The notes beneath the pieces were generated by a model. It searched no databases. It had not been told where the DNA came from and saw nothing but the letters and a program-made list of their open reading frames with translations. 64,000 bases of DNA, from contig NZ_OZ038524.1 in the NCBI RefSeq assembly GCF_964036635.1, positions 1,035,501 to 1,099,500 on the forward strand. The letters are read 5' to 3'. A program made the translations under genes and the position numbers. Position 1 is the first letter of the stretch, and each line of letters opens with the position of its first letter. Positions 1-10,018 of the stretch are shown in pieces. The stretch is from Tenacibaculum dicentrarchi (lineage in GTDB: Bacteria > Bacteroidota > Bacteroidia > Flavobacteriales > Flavobacteriaceae).

Positions 1-843
1 TTTAAAAGAAGTCAATGTTTTTCCTGAACCTGTGGTGTGCCAAATATAGCCGTTTTTTTCTGAGTTTTTTACTCTGTCAATAATTGCTTCGACCGCATGA
101 AACTGATAAGGACGCAACGCCATTAAAATACCGTCCGATTGATGCAACACAATATACTTGGTTATCATTTTGGCAATATGACAGGGCGTTAAAAAAATAT
201 CAGCAAATTTATGAAGCTGTGTAATTCGTTTATTTTTTACATCGCTCCAATAAGAAGTAAATTTATAGCTCGGCATTTTACTACCTTTAAAAGTATTGGC
301 AAAATATTTGGTGTTCTCGCCGTTGCTAATTACAAAAAGCTGTATATAATTGAACAACGAATGATTAGAGGCAAAAGAATCTTGTTGATAACGGCATATT
401 TGATTAAAAGCCTCCTTTAGTTCGATGCCTCTTTTTTTAAGCTCTATTTGTACCAAAGGCAAACCGTTTATTAAAATAGTAACATCGTAACGGTTTTCAC
501 GTTTGCCGTGTATTGTTACTTGGTGCGTTACTTGAAACTGATTTTTACACCAATGATTTTGATTGATAAATTCGATGTATTCTTTTTTTCCGTTGTCTTT
601 TAGCAAATCGTATTTTAACTCTCGCAAGGTGTTTGCTTTATCAAAAATATTTCCTTTGCTAAGGTGGATTAAAATGCGTTTAAACTCGTTATCAGTAAAT
701 TGTGTATTATTATGAGTTTCTAATTGTGTTTTAAGATTATTTACTAGTTGTTCTTCGGTATTTATAACCGCTTTTTTATACCCTAAACCTATTAACTGCT
801 GTATTAATTTGTTTTCTAATTCTTGTTCTGATTCTGTTTTCAT
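1..843 (-). CDS. hsdR: Type I restriction enzyme R subunit, N-terminal part (cut by window edge)
   Basis: The frame is open from an ATG at 843 to the left edge, giving 281 codons of a protein that is normally about 1000 residues. HsdR is the endonuclease and ATP-driven translocase of a type I restriction complex. The N-terminal nuclease core is visible as DVTILINGLPLVQIELKKRG, which fits the D...ExK pattern of the HsdR PD-(D/E)XK domain. The last visible residues, IWHTTGSGKTLTSF, are the Walker A motif of the SF2 helicase domain. It lies downstream of hsdM and hsdS on the same strand. A 299-bp gap filled by repeats separates it from hsdS, so it may have its own promoter. Family assignment is firm; whether the rest is intact cannot be seen. 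Confidence 0.93.
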   Translation of the reverse strand, partial: MKTESEQELENKLIQQLIGLGYKKAVINTEEQLVNNLKTQLETHNNTQFTDNEFKRILIHLSKGNIFDKANTLRELKYDLLKDNGKKEYIEFINQNHWCKNQFQVTHQVTIHGKRENRYDVTILINGLPLVQIELKKRGIELKEAFNQICRYQQDSFASNHSLFNYIQLFVISNGENTKYFANTFKGSKMPSYKFTSYWSDVKNKRITQLHKFADIFLTPCHIAKMITKYIVLHQSDGILMALRPYQFHAVEAIIDRVKNSEKNGYIWHTTGSGKTLTSFK

Positions 844-919
844 TTATTTTTTTTCTTTTTTTGATAGCAATTTTTTTTAGCCTTTTAAATTTTTGTCAAT
901 AATTTTTTTACAAAAACCT

Positions 920-1046
920 GTCAGTTCGAGTGATTTTTTTCCTTCAAAAAAATTGTATCGAGAACTTTTTAGCATCAAAATCAATCAAAATAAAATTCTC
1001 GATACAATTTTAATTCCTTCTAGTCATTAAAATCACTCGAATTGAC
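920..1046. repeat. Nested inverted repeat between hsdS and hsdR
   Basis: Two arms pair across about 127 bp. The outer arms are GTCAGTTCGAGTGATTTTT (920-938) and its near complement ending ATCACTCGAATTGAC (1046). The inner arms are AATTGTATCGAGAA (951-964) and TTCTCGATACAATT (995-1008), which are perfect complements. The centre is AT-rich without a reading frame. It resembles the non-coding palindromic elements common in flavobacterial intergenic DNA. It could act as a bidirectional terminator or be a relic of a small transposable element; I cannot tell which. Confidence 0.75.
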
Positions 1047-1059
1047 AAAATGGTGAAAA

Positions 1060-1096
1060 ATCAGTATGTGAAACTGAAATAAAATCCCTTTGACGG
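1060..1096. repeat. Dispersed repeat core, copy 1
   Basis: This ~37-bp stretch begins ATCAGTATGTGAAACTGAAA and ends CCCTTTGACGG. It recurs with a few changes at 17156-17192, inside an element with IS-like ends, so it is part of a dispersed non-coding repeat family. It is followed by a T-rich tract and the words TTTTTTTTAGCCTTTTAAA, which also occur at about 868-890 just after the hsdR start. Confidence 0.65.
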
Positions 1097-1142
1097 ATTC
1101 GGATTTTTTTTATTTTTTTTTGATGCCGTTTTTTTTAGCCTT

Positions 1143-2312
1143 TTAAACGAACATTTTTTGTAACAAGCCTTTTTTAAAGACTTTATTATTTTCTATGTTG
1201 GTATTGAGCGTTTTTATCTTGTTATCTATTTCTGATAAAAAATTAGCGATTTTTTCTTGCTCTTCTAAACAGGGGTATTTTATATTTATTTTAGAATATT
1301 CAGAAATCCAAAACCTTTTGTGTTCATCTCCTTTCGGATATTTTATTAATTGAATACTCTCATAAATAAATTTTAAATTTATTTTACTAGATTTTGGTTT
1401 TAAAATTTTCATTGCTGATGATTTAACTTTAAAATCAAAATCTACAAATTTATTAGCCATAGTAAAGTCATCAAATATAATCACTGGTAAATTTGTGAAA
1501 ATATTATTGACTTCATTTGTATGACCAAGTAAAAAAGTTTTACCAGCAGTTAACACAGGTGTTTTAAAATTATTTTGATACTCTGTAGATGAAACAATAT
1601 ATTTTGTTGGTTGTTCATAATCTAAAACTTCTCCTAAAGTTTTCTCCTCCCATTTAGGGAAGTTATTTCCTTTGTTATCTTTAAATCTTATTTTTTGATT
1701 AAAGATTTTTTGCATCACGCCTTTTTTGTAGTTTTCTAATAAGGCTTTCTTTTTTGTTAATTGCGTTAGCTTACTATCTACGTCAGTTAAAAATGATGCG
1801 ATTTTTTCTTGCTCTGAAAGTTGAGGTGAATATAATCGGCAATTTTTAATAGTCTTTAATGAAAGGTTTTTAATTGTGCTTCCTGTTAATTCAGATAAAA
1901 AATATTTTTTAATTCTTGGACTTTGAAGAATATAATAATAGTATGATACAGGGTATTTTTTTTCAATATTTATATAACTAGCACTTTTACCTAGTATTAT
2001 TGATTCGTTATTGTAATAAGCTAAGTTACCTATTGTACCATTTATAGATAATAATAAAGTATTTGAATTTAAATCTCTTTTATGTTTATCAAATTCATTA
2101 GTAGAAACTTTTTTAGTGTTAGAATTTACTTTTATTTTACCATTAACTAAATTATTACCGTTTATAAAATAATATTTACCTGAGTTATTATATTTAGGAG
2201 TAGAATGAATACCATCACTAATTTTGGTTGTAATTTCTTCTAACCTTTTTTCTTCCCACGAATTATTAAACTCAGGAAATCTTAAATTAGGAATTAATTT
2301 TTTATTATCCAT
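1143..2312 (-). CDS. hsdS: Type I restriction-modification specificity subunit S
   Basis: This 389-aa protein has the usual HsdS layout of two target-recognition domains, each followed by a conserved helical spacer. TRD1 covers about residues 15-165 and ends at the spacer PQLSEQEKIASFLTDVDSKL. TRD2 covers about 215-350 and ends at CLEEQEKIANFLSEIDNKI. The repeated EQEKIA.FL..(V/I)D.K motif at both spacers is diagnostic of the family. HsdS sets the bipartite DNA target for both methylation and cleavage by the HsdM and HsdR partners. Length is normal (about 390-450 aa) and I see no break. It starts 127 bp after hsdM, across a short palindromic repeat. The recognition sequence cannot be read from the protein. 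Confidence 0.95.
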   Translation of the reverse strand: MDNKKLIPNLRFPEFNNSWEEKRLEEITTKISDGIHSTPKYNNSGKYYFINGNNLVNGKIKVNSNTKKVSTNEFDKHKRDLNSNTLLLSINGTIGNLAYYNNESIILGKSASYINIEKKYPVSYYYYILQSPRIKKYFLSELTGSTIKNLSLKTIKNCRLYSPQLSEQEKIASFLTDVDSKLTQLTKKKALLENYKKGVMQKIFNQKIRFKDNKGNNFPKWEEKTLGEVLDYEQPTKYIVSSTEYQNNFKTPVLTAGKTFLLGHTNEVNNIFTNLPVIIFDDFTMANKFVDFDFKVKSSAMKILKPKSSKINLKFIYESIQLIKYPKGDEHKRFWISEYSKINIKYPCLEEQEKIANFLSEIDNKIKTLNTNIENNKVFKKGLLQKMFV

Positions 2313-2329
2313 GGTTATTTTTTTTTATT

Positions 2330-2413
2330 GCGTGAGGGATAGCAGTGGAAATCCTTTTTGTGAGGCACGAACAAAAAGATTGTAACGTATAGCCCGACCC
2401 TTGGGGCACGCCC
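2330..2413. repeat. Palindromic intergenic repeat between hsdM and hsdS
   Basis: A GC-richer 84-bp stretch forms an imperfect hairpin. AATCCTTTTTGT pairs with ACAAAAAGATT around a GAGGCACGA loop, and flanking GGGATAGCAGTGG faces GTAACGTATAGCCC. It is followed by GGGGCACGCCC. No reading frame crosses it. Its composition differs from the surrounding AT-rich genes, and it resembles the short repeated hairpin elements frequent between genes in Flavobacteriaceae. Confidence 0.55.
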
Positions 2414-2439
2414 AAATTAATTGTCATTTTATTATTCAT

Positions 2440-4077
2440 TTAAAACGGGGTTTTAATTTGCAGTTGTTTACAAAAGTCGGCAATTCGTTGGTCGGTTTCT
2501 GTAATTTGAATATCTAAGGCTTTTATTTCATCGGCAATTTGGTCAATGTCAATTTCTGGCTCTTCTTCAAAGGTATCAACATAACGAGGGATGTTTAAAT
2601 TGTAATCGTTTTCGGCAATTTCTTTAAGACTCGCTTTATAACTGTATTTATCTGTAACGGTTCTGTTAGTGTAGGTATTTACGATTGTATTTATATGCTC
2701 GGGCAATAGCTTGTTATCTTTCCCTTGTTTTTCAAAATGATTACTGGCATCAATAAATAAAACGTCTTCATTTTCTTCTCTACATTTTTTGATAACTAAA
2801 ATACAGGTAGGTATTCCCGTACCAAAAAAAATGTTTGCAGGTAATCCTATAACGGCATCAATATAATTACGGTCTTCAATTAAATAACGTCTTATATGTG
2901 CTTCGGAAGAACCTCTAAACAAAACTCCGTGCGGTAAAACGGTTGCCATAATTCCGTCATCACTTAAATGATGTATCATATGCTGTACAAAGGCAAAATC
3001 GGCTTTCGTTTTTGGAGCTAATTTTCCGTACTGACTAAAACGGTCGTCAGTATTAAAGGTATTACTCGCGCTCCATTTTGCAGAAAACGGCGGATTGGCA
3101 ACAATAGCATCGGCTTTTAATTTTATTTTTATATGCTGAGGTTCTTCTAGGGTGTTTTCTTGCTTAATGTCAAATTGAGAATAATGTACGCCGTGCAAAA
3201 TCATATTCATACGTGCTAAATTGTAAGTAGTACGGTTTAATTCCTGCCCGTAAAACATACCAATATTAGAACCGTTATTTTTATCGCCTAATTCTTTTTG
3301 CACTCTTAATAATAACGAACCACTTCCGCATGTAGGGTCGTAAACGGCTTTTATACGCTTTGTTCTTGAAGTAACAATTTTAGCTAAAATAGTACTGACT
3401 TCTTGTGGTGTATAAAATTCGCCTGCTTTTTTTCCAGCATTAGAAGCAAATTCGCCAATTAAATACTCGTAAGCATCGCCTAACAAATCGCTTTCGGTAT
3501 CTTGAAGTTTAAAATCTATTTCGTTTAAATAGGTAAGTATTTTAGCGATAATCTGATTACGAGCCTTAACATTACGCCCTAATTTAGACGATGTTAAATC
3601 GAGGTCTTCAAATAAACGGACAAAATCATCTTCCGAACCGTTCCCCATGGTACTTTGTTCGATGTTATTTAAGATGCGTTCTAAATCTTCAAGAATAAAA
3701 AATTCTGTAGCTTCTTGATTTTCGTTGAGCTTGGTATTTGTGTCTGAATTATCGTCTTCTTTATTTAAGTTGTTTCCTTTTTTAGCAATTTCAGTGAATA
3801 ATTCCGAAGGATTTAAAAAATAACCTAATTTTTTAATACATGCTTTTTTTACTTCATGAATAATATCGTTGTCTGCTTTTTCATCTAATTGATTGTAAAT
3901 TAAATTATCAGTGACTAATATTTCATTCGCATATAATTCTAATTTTTCAGATAAATATTTAAAAAAGATAAAACCTAATATGTAGTTTCTGTAATCGTCA
4001 GCATCCATTTTACCTCTAAGTAGGTCGGCAATATCCCATAATTTTTTTTCTAGTAATTTTTGTTGCTCTTCTGACAT
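2440..4077 (-). CDS. hsdM: Type I restriction-modification DNA methyltransferase subunit M
   Basis: HsdM methylates adenine N6 at the target chosen by HsdS. The SAM-binding motif I is DPTCGSGSLLL (about residue 246) and the catalytic motif IV is NPPF (about residue 327). The N-terminal helical domain begins MSEEQQKLLEKKLWDIADLL, the usual start of this subfamily. The frame is open 27 codons further up to an ATG at 4158, but those residues do not look like the family, so I place the start at 4077 (545 aa; the family is about 500-550). No break or missing motif is seen. It is the first gene of the hsdM-hsdS-hsdR set, and its upstream region is the tandem array at 4190-5278. Confidence 0.95.
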   Translation of the reverse strand: MSEEQQKLLEKKLWDIADLLRGKMDADDYRNYILGFIFFKYLSEKLELYANEILVTDNLIYNQLDEKADNDIIHEVKKACIKKLGYFLNPSELFTEIAKKGNNLNKEDDNSDTNTKLNENQEATEFFILEDLERILNNIEQSTMGNGSEDDFVRLFEDLDLTSSKLGRNVKARNQIIAKILTYLNEIDFKLQDTESDLLGDAYEYLIGEFASNAGKKAGEFYTPQEVSTILAKIVTSRTKRIKAVYDPTCGSGSLLLRVQKELGDKNNGSNIGMFYGQELNRTTYNLARMNMILHGVHYSQFDIKQENTLEEPQHIKIKLKADAIVANPPFSAKWSASNTFNTDDRFSQYGKLAPKTKADFAFVQHMIHHLSDDGIMATVLPHGVLFRGSSEAHIRRYLIEDRNYIDAVIGLPANIFFGTGIPTCILVIKKCREENEDVLFIDASNHFEKQGKDNKLLPEHINTIVNTYTNRTVTDKYSYKASLKEIAENDYNLNIPRYVDTFEEEPEIDIDQIADEIKALDIQITETDQRIADFCKQLQIKTPF

Positions 4078-4189
4078 GTAATTAATTATTGATGATTTTT
4101 TTGATGGTGCAATTTCGGAATTATTCTGGTAAATATGAGATTTATTGGGTCTAATCATCGCATTTTTATTTACGGTAATTTTTAATGTG

Positions 4190-5278
4190 ATTTATTCTGT
4201 GATTCTTACTATGAGATTCTTACTATGTGAGACGCGATAAATCGCGTCTGTACGTGTGGTGTATTTTCGATGTGATAATCGTATAGGCGTGATTTATCGC
4301 GACTTTATTTATCGTAACAATAAATTTTGATTATTATTCTGATTTACTATGTGATTCTTACTATGTGATTCTTACTATGAGATTCTTACTATGTGAGACG
4401 CGATAAATCGCGTCTGTACGTGTGGTGTATTTTCGATGTGATAATCGTAGAGGCGTGATTTATCGCGACTTTATTTATCGTAATAATAAATTTTGATTAT
4501 TATTCTGATTTATTATGAGATTCTTACTATGAGATTCTTACTATGTGAGACGCGATAAATCGCGTCTGTACGTGTGGTGTATTTTCGATGTGATAATCGT
4601 AGAGGCGTGATTTATCGCGACTTTATTTATCGTAATAATAAATTTTGATTATTATTCTGATTTATTATGTGATTCTTACTATGTGAGACGCGATAAATCG
4701 CGTCTGTACGTGTGGTGTATTTTCGATGTGATAATCGTAGAGATGCGATTTATCGCGACTTTATTTATCGTAACAATAAATTTTGATTATTATTCTGATT
4801 TATTATGTGATTCTTACTATGTGAGACGCGATAAATCGCGTCTGTACGTGTGGTGTATTTTCGATGTGATAATCGTAGAGATGCGATTTATCGCGACTTT
4901 ATTTATCGTAACAATAAATTTTGATTATTATTCTGATTTACTATGTGATTCTTACTATGTGAGACGCGATAAATCGCGTCTGTACGTGTGGTGTATTTTC
5001 GATGTGGTAATCGTAGAGGCGTGATTTATCGCGACTTTATTTATCGTAACAATAAATTTTGATTATTATTCTGTGATTTATTCTGTGATTTATTCTGTGA
5101 TTCTTACTATGTGAGACGCGATAAATCGCGTCTGTACGTGTGGTTTATTTTCGATGTGATAATCGTATAGGCGTGATTTATCGCGACTTTATTTATCGTA
5201 ATAATAAATTTTGATTATTATTCTGATTTATTATGTGATTCTTACTATGTGAGACGCGATAAATCGCGTCTGTACTGA
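4190..5278. repeat. Eight-copy tandem array of a 138-bp unit with a perfect GACGCGAT hairpin
   Basis: The hairpin GACGCGATAAATCGCGTC (8-bp stem, AA loop) starts at 4231, 4397, 4549, 4687, 4825, 4963, 5115 and 5253. The intervals are 166, 152, 138, 138, 138, 152 and 138. The unit also carries CTGTACGTGTGGTGTATTTT and a second imperfect palindrome, GCGTGATTTATCGCGAC. Intervals above 138 are larger by 14 or 28 bp: the first and second by extra copies of a 14-bp subunit, GATTCTTACTATGA or close variants, and the seventh-copy junction by an extra ATTCTGTGATTT-type insertion. Because 138 is a multiple of three, a spurious frame runs through three units (4683-5024). Related fragments occur at about 6570, 9848, 15875, 23410 and 23495, so this is a local expansion of a dispersed family. 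Confidence 0.93.
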
Positions 5279-5410
5279 GGTTATTTATTAATAACAATAT
5301 CGTAAAATATAATTAATATTGGTTTAAGGTATTGATAAGTAGTTGATTGTATATTGTGATTGAAAGATTTTATAAAAAATAGAATCATTAAAATTTAAAA
5401 TTAAAAAATT

Positions 5411-5827
5411 ATGGAATTGAATTTAACATTATTAAAAACAAAAAAAGAGAGTGATAAAGCAATTGAAATTACACAAACAGAAAAAACAACTTTAGACCGC
5501 AGATTACGCAACCTTGGCGAATCGTTAGATGATAAAACAGAAAGAACTACGACTGTTTTAGAAGGAATAGTAAGTGTAAAAGCAATTATTGCAGGTTTTG
5601 AGGCTGCACTAGCTGTTATTACTGATGAAAGAGAGAAAAGAAATTTAGAATTAAAAATAGAACGTGAAGAAACAAAGTTAAAATCTTTAGAAAACAAAAA
5701 TGCCAATTATAGTGCGGTAAATGTTTTGGAAGACCAAATAAACCACCAACAATTAGAGGCACAAGTAGCAATATTAGCCAATGCTATCTCAGAAATTGAA
5801 ACTTACAAAGAAACCTTGTTAGTTTAA
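5411..5827 (+). CDS. Small coiled-coil protein of unknown function
   Basis: This 138-aa, highly charged protein has no signal peptide or membrane segment and is rich in E, K, L and A. Helical heptad-like stretches dominate, for example KAIIAGFEAALAVITDEREK and QLEAQVAILANAISEIETYK, so a soluble coiled coil is likely. I do not recognise a named family. The ATG is preceded by an A-rich leader (AATTTAAAATTAAAAAATT), typical of translated starts in this phylum, and a good terminator follows at 5834-5868, which supports a real single-gene unit. The neighbour at 6046 is also a small coiled-coil protein, so the two may belong together, perhaps from a phage or mobile element. Confidence 0.72.
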   Translation: MELNLTLLKTKKESDKAIEITQTEKTTLDRRLRNLGESLDDKTERTTTVLEGIVSVKAIIAGFEAALAVITDEREKRNLELKIEREETKLKSLENKNANYSAVNVLEDQINHQQLEAQVAILANAISEIETYKETLLV

Positions 5828-5833
5828 CTGTTA

Positions 5834-5868
5834 AAAAACTCAACAGTTTTAACTTGTTGGGTTTTTTT
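5834..5868 (+). terminator. Rho-independent terminator after the coiled-coil gene
   Basis: AAAAAACTCAACA pairs with TGTTGGGTTTTTTT around a nine-base loop, and the 3' arm runs into seven Ts. It lies just past the stop at 5827. Confidence 0.8.
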
Positions 5869-5878
5869 ATGTCGTTTT

Positions 5879-6001
5879 TGTACAAATTTTTAAAAATAGA
5901 TTAAAGAATTTGTACAGGTTTGTGCAAATTTTTAAAAGTAGATTTAGGAATTTGTACAAGTGTTGTACAAGTTTTTAAAAGTAGATTTAAAAATTTGTAC
6001 A
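5879..6001. promoter_or_regulatory. Three ~42-bp direct repeats carrying paired TTGTACA boxes
   Basis: TTGTACA occurs at 5879, 5910, 5952, 5963 and 5995, with a degenerate TTGTGCA at 5920. They form three pairs about 31-32 bp apart inside three tandem units of 41-43 bp. Between boxes each unit holds AATTTTTAAAA-TAGATT. Where followed by A the box is the palindrome TTGTACAA. The cluster ends 45 bp before the HTH-like gene at 6046, the position expected of an operator array for autoregulation. Replication-type iterons are an alternative, but no Rep gene is present. Confidence 0.75.
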
Positions 6002-6045
6002 AAAAAACAGTAAAGTATTATATAAGATTAAAAAATTTTCGAAAA

Positions 6046-6576
6046 ATGTTAAATATATTAAAATTATATTTTGGTTGTTCTTTTACAGCGTTTGCAAATT
6101 ATGTAGGGATGTCTTACCATACACTTTATTCATTGTCTGTAAGCCGTAGAACGTATTCTTTAGATAAATTAAACAAGCTACTTGTTTTGCATGAGGCATT
6201 GGCATTAAAAACTGACGTATATGAATTGCCAGAAGTTATTAATTTATTAGGAATAGAAAGATTAAAATCAAAAGCTCCTTTAGAACGAATGTTAAAAATT
6301 GCAAATAAAGAAGTTTATAAAAAAAAACAACTTTTAGAATCGGTACAAAAAAAACGAGCAGTAATTTTACGAGGCTTACAAGCCTGTACGGTATTACTTG
6401 CAAAAAAAAAGGGAAAAGAATCAATAACTATTAATGATGCCAAATGGATAACATTACGTAAAGTACATTTAGAAAACTCATTACAAAACATACCCTATCA
6501 TGAAGAATTAAAATTAATAGTAGCCCTTGTATCTTTAGAAAAAAAACGAGATATTTTACAGGAAATATTATTGTAG
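6046..6576 (+). CDS. Putative HTH-containing coiled-coil protein
   Basis: I start this at the ATG at 6046 (176 aa). The frame is open 42 codons further up to 5920, but that stretch translates the TTGTACA repeats and is not protein-like. Residues about 8-45, with FANYVGMSYHTLYSLSVSRR followed by TYSLDKLNKLL, fit the helix-turn-helix plus anchoring helix of XRE-type regulators. The rest is a long charged helix region (KEVYKKKQLLESVQKKRAV) like a coiled coil. It probably binds DNA, most simply the repeat cluster just upstream. I cannot name a family. The end of the gene touches a remnant of the GATTTATCGCGTCT repeat at about 6575-6596. Confidence 0.7.
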   Translation: MLNILKLYFGCSFTAFANYVGMSYHTLYSLSVSRRTYSLDKLNKLLVLHEALALKTDVYELPEVINLLGIERLKSKAPLERMLKIANKEVYKKKQLLESVQKKRAVILRGLQACTVLLAKKKGKESITINDAKWITLRKVHLENSLQNIPYHEELKLIVALVSLEKKRDILQEILL

Positions 6577-6607
6577 AGACTCGATTTATCGCGTCTAATA
6601 ATTGCAT

Positions 6608-7615
6608 TTATTTTTCAATATAATGATTAACAGCTTTATTTAATTTATGAATTATTCGTTTGCGTAAAAATTCAGGTTTTTGAATTTCAATAGCATCACC
6701 AAAGCCTAAAATTAAGCGTTCTAATTCATAATTTATTTGAACTAAAATATTAAAGATAACTCCGCCATCATCAGTATATTTAATTATTCGTTGGCTGTTA
6801 TGAAAAGGTTTGGTAATAACATACGGTGCATTTATAGCATCGACCCAAAACTGAACACGTTGTGCACGGGTATTTGAAACCGTTACACCAATTACATCTT
6901 TGTAATAGGTATCGCCATTAATTTTTAAATCTTTATAGCTGTTATTTTCTGCAATGGTAATATTTAAAATTCTATCGAGAGCTAAGGTTATATTTTTTGT
7001 TTTATAAAGCGATAAAACAAACCAACGATTATTATATTCTTTTAATAACTGCGGATGTAAAGTCATTTTACTTTCTGTTAAAGCCTTAAATGATTTATAG
7101 GTAATGTGTAATACTTTTTTATTTTGAATGGCATTATAAATAGGGTCAATATATTCTAAACCTTTTAATTTTTCATTTTTTTCTAAATGAATAATAGCTT
7201 TATTTGTTTTTTGAGAAGCATACACAGAGTCTTCCAAACGTTGTAAAACACCGTCCATTTCTTTAAATAATGAAAAATCTTTAAACTGACGTAATACCTG
7301 AATTGCTTCATTCATAATTTTTACATCGGTATTTGTAATCGGAATATTTTTAATACTATAATCGGTAGTTGAATACCTATAATATTTACGTTCATATACT
7401 TCAATGGGTGCATTATATCCTAATTTATCGCTTCGCATTAATTGAATATCTGCTTGAATAGTTCGTTTACTTACGTGTACATCTTTACCTTCATATTCGT
7501 ATAAGGCATCGGAACAAGCGGTAATTAAATCGACTAGTGTCCAGCGTTTCATATTGTTTCGTAAACATTCGTCAATTGTTTTATATCGGATAAGTGCATT
7601 TTTATTTGCAGCCAT
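6608..7615 (-). CDS. WYL-domain transcriptional regulator
   Basis: This 335-aa protein has an N-terminal winged-helix region (about 1-75, with VSKRTIQADIQLMRSDKLGY, the usual DeoR/HTH_11-like second helix) and a central WYL-type ligand domain (about 150-250, with VLHITYKSFK and YNNRWFVLSLYKTKNITLAL). A C-terminal WCX-like extension ends VFNILVQ...LERLILGFGDAIEIQ-type residues. WYL regulators sense nucleic acid or nucleotide ligands and often control DNA-damage, RNA-repair or defence genes. It is transcribed away from the RtcB cluster at 8474-15872 together with the HD hydrolase just upstream, which makes local control of that cluster plausible but unproven. Length and architecture are normal. 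Confidence 0.88.
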   Translation of the reverse strand: MAANKNALIRYKTIDECLRNNMKRWTLVDLITACSDALYEYEGKDVHVSKRTIQADIQLMRSDKLGYNAPIEVYERKYYRYSTTDYSIKNIPITNTDVKIMNEAIQVLRQFKDFSLFKEMDGVLQRLEDSVYASQKTNKAIIHLEKNEKLKGLEYIDPIYNAIQNKKVLHITYKSFKALTESKMTLHPQLLKEYNNRWFVLSLYKTKNITLALDRILNITIAENNSYKDLKINGDTYYKDVIGVTVSNTRAQRVQFWVDAINAPYVITKPFHNSQRIIKYTDDGGVIFNILVQINYELERLILGFGDAIEIQKPEFLRKRIIHKLNKAVNHYIEK

Positions 7616-7673
7616 TTTATATAATTCTTTTTTGTGATTTATTTTTAAGAATGATTTTTGTCAACGTATTAAT

Positions 7674-8312
7674 TTACAATGATTTTAATTCATTACTTAA
7701 ATTTAGTTTTGCTTGTTTTTCATATAAATTTATAAAGGTATCGGTATTATATATAAAAGGTTTATCAATAAAATGTTGCAACACTTTTTTTCGTCCTTGT
7801 TTATATAATATGGTTGGTATTAATTTATATTCTTCTCTAATTTTTTTTGTGTAGTTTTTATATACTTCTGAAGATTTTCCTAATATTTCTAAATCAAAAT
7901 CAAGTAGCCATTTGGTATCGTTGTTTATTGCTGTATGTGTTTTTGTAGCTATAATTTGATTTTTTATACCATCTAAAAAAGTATGATTATTATATAGAGA
8001 AGTATTTAATGAAAAATTTAACGGTGTCAATTCTTGCAAGGCAAAAAGTGCACTTTTTTCTTCATTATCTTTTTTATAAATACTGTAAATAATATCATGA
8101 TAAAAAATTGAAAAAGCAACAATATCAGGATTTTCTAATTTTGATTTGTAAGTATCAAAAGCTTTAAAAATTTCGGTAATATGGTTTAAGTTATGATAAG
8201 TTCTATGATTTTCGGCATATCGAATAGCAATAGCACTCCATAAACTATTGATTAAATTTTGATTTTTTGTATAACTGTTAACAAGCTGATAAAATCGTTG
8301 TTTTAAGTCCAT
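7674..8312 (-). CDS. HD-superfamily metal-dependent phosphohydrolase (predicted)
   Basis: This 212-aa soluble protein matches the short 'predicted metal-dependent HD superfamily phosphohydrolase' family. The metal-binding pattern is visible as TYHNLNHI (H40, H44) and FYHDIIYS (H72, D73), with a further acidic residue in LLDFDLEILG around residue 135. These residues fit an HD-type site, but the substrate is unknown. It lies 58 bp upstream of the WYL regulator on the same strand and shares a 161-bp divergent region with the RtcB gene at 8474. That suggests, without proving it, a role in the same RNA-repair response, for instance trimming phosphate ends or nucleotides. Confidence 0.8.
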   Translation of the reverse strand: MDLKQRFYQLVNSYTKNQNLINSLWSAIAIRYAENHRTYHNLNHITEIFKAFDTYKSKLENPDIVAFSIFYHDIIYSIYKKDNEEKSALFALQELTPLNFSLNTSLYNNHTFLDGIKNQIIATKTHTAINNDTKWLLDFDLEILGKSSEVYKNYTKKIREEYKLIPTILYKQGRKKVLQHFIDKPFIYNTDTFINLYEKQAKLNLSNELKSL

Positions 8313-8363
8313 TTTATAAAATTTATATAAAAATATTCAATAAAAATAGCAAATAATATTTAC

Positions 8364-8382
8364 TGCGCAAAAAGAATGCGCA
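8364..8382. promoter_or_regulatory. Paired TGCGCA palindromes in the divergent HD/RtcB promoter region
   Basis: TGCGCAAAAAGAATGCGCA places two 6-bp palindromes 13 bp apart in an otherwise AT-rich 161-bp intergenic region. The same word occurs twice, plus TGCGCGCA, upstream of the Fic gene at 34701-34756. It looks like a regulator site. Which protein binds it is unknown. Confidence 0.5.
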
Positions 8383-8464
8383 TTTGTGTGTAACATTTGC
8401 AGTGTTGTTAAGAAAAAGATATAAAAAGAATATAAATCAGTTGATTTGAATAATATCAAAATAA

Positions 8465-9841
<1,377 letters not shown>

Positions 9842-10018
9842 ATCATATCCCGTACAGACGCAGGTAATTTATTGATTTTTTTAATGCTTAAAAATTAAAT
9901 TTGGAGGTAATAGGTTAATTATCGCATCTTTGCGATAGTTCATTATAAAAAAGGTTCTTTTTATATTATGAGATATGTAATTCAATTTTGCGTTACATAA
10001 TTTATAAAATATAAAAAT

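Noticed and set aside
4683..5024. Plus-strand 113-codon frame across the tandem array
   Set aside because: It repeats the same 46 codons because the unit length is a multiple of three, and it lies wholly in non-coding repeats.
4190..5278. CRISPR array
   Set aside because: Units of 138 bp are conserved along their whole length, so there are no unique spacers, and no cas genes are nearby.
8390..8416. Sigma-54 promoter before the first RtcB
   Set aside because: A TTGCA word is present (at about 8397-8401) but the -24 GG is missing at the correct distance.
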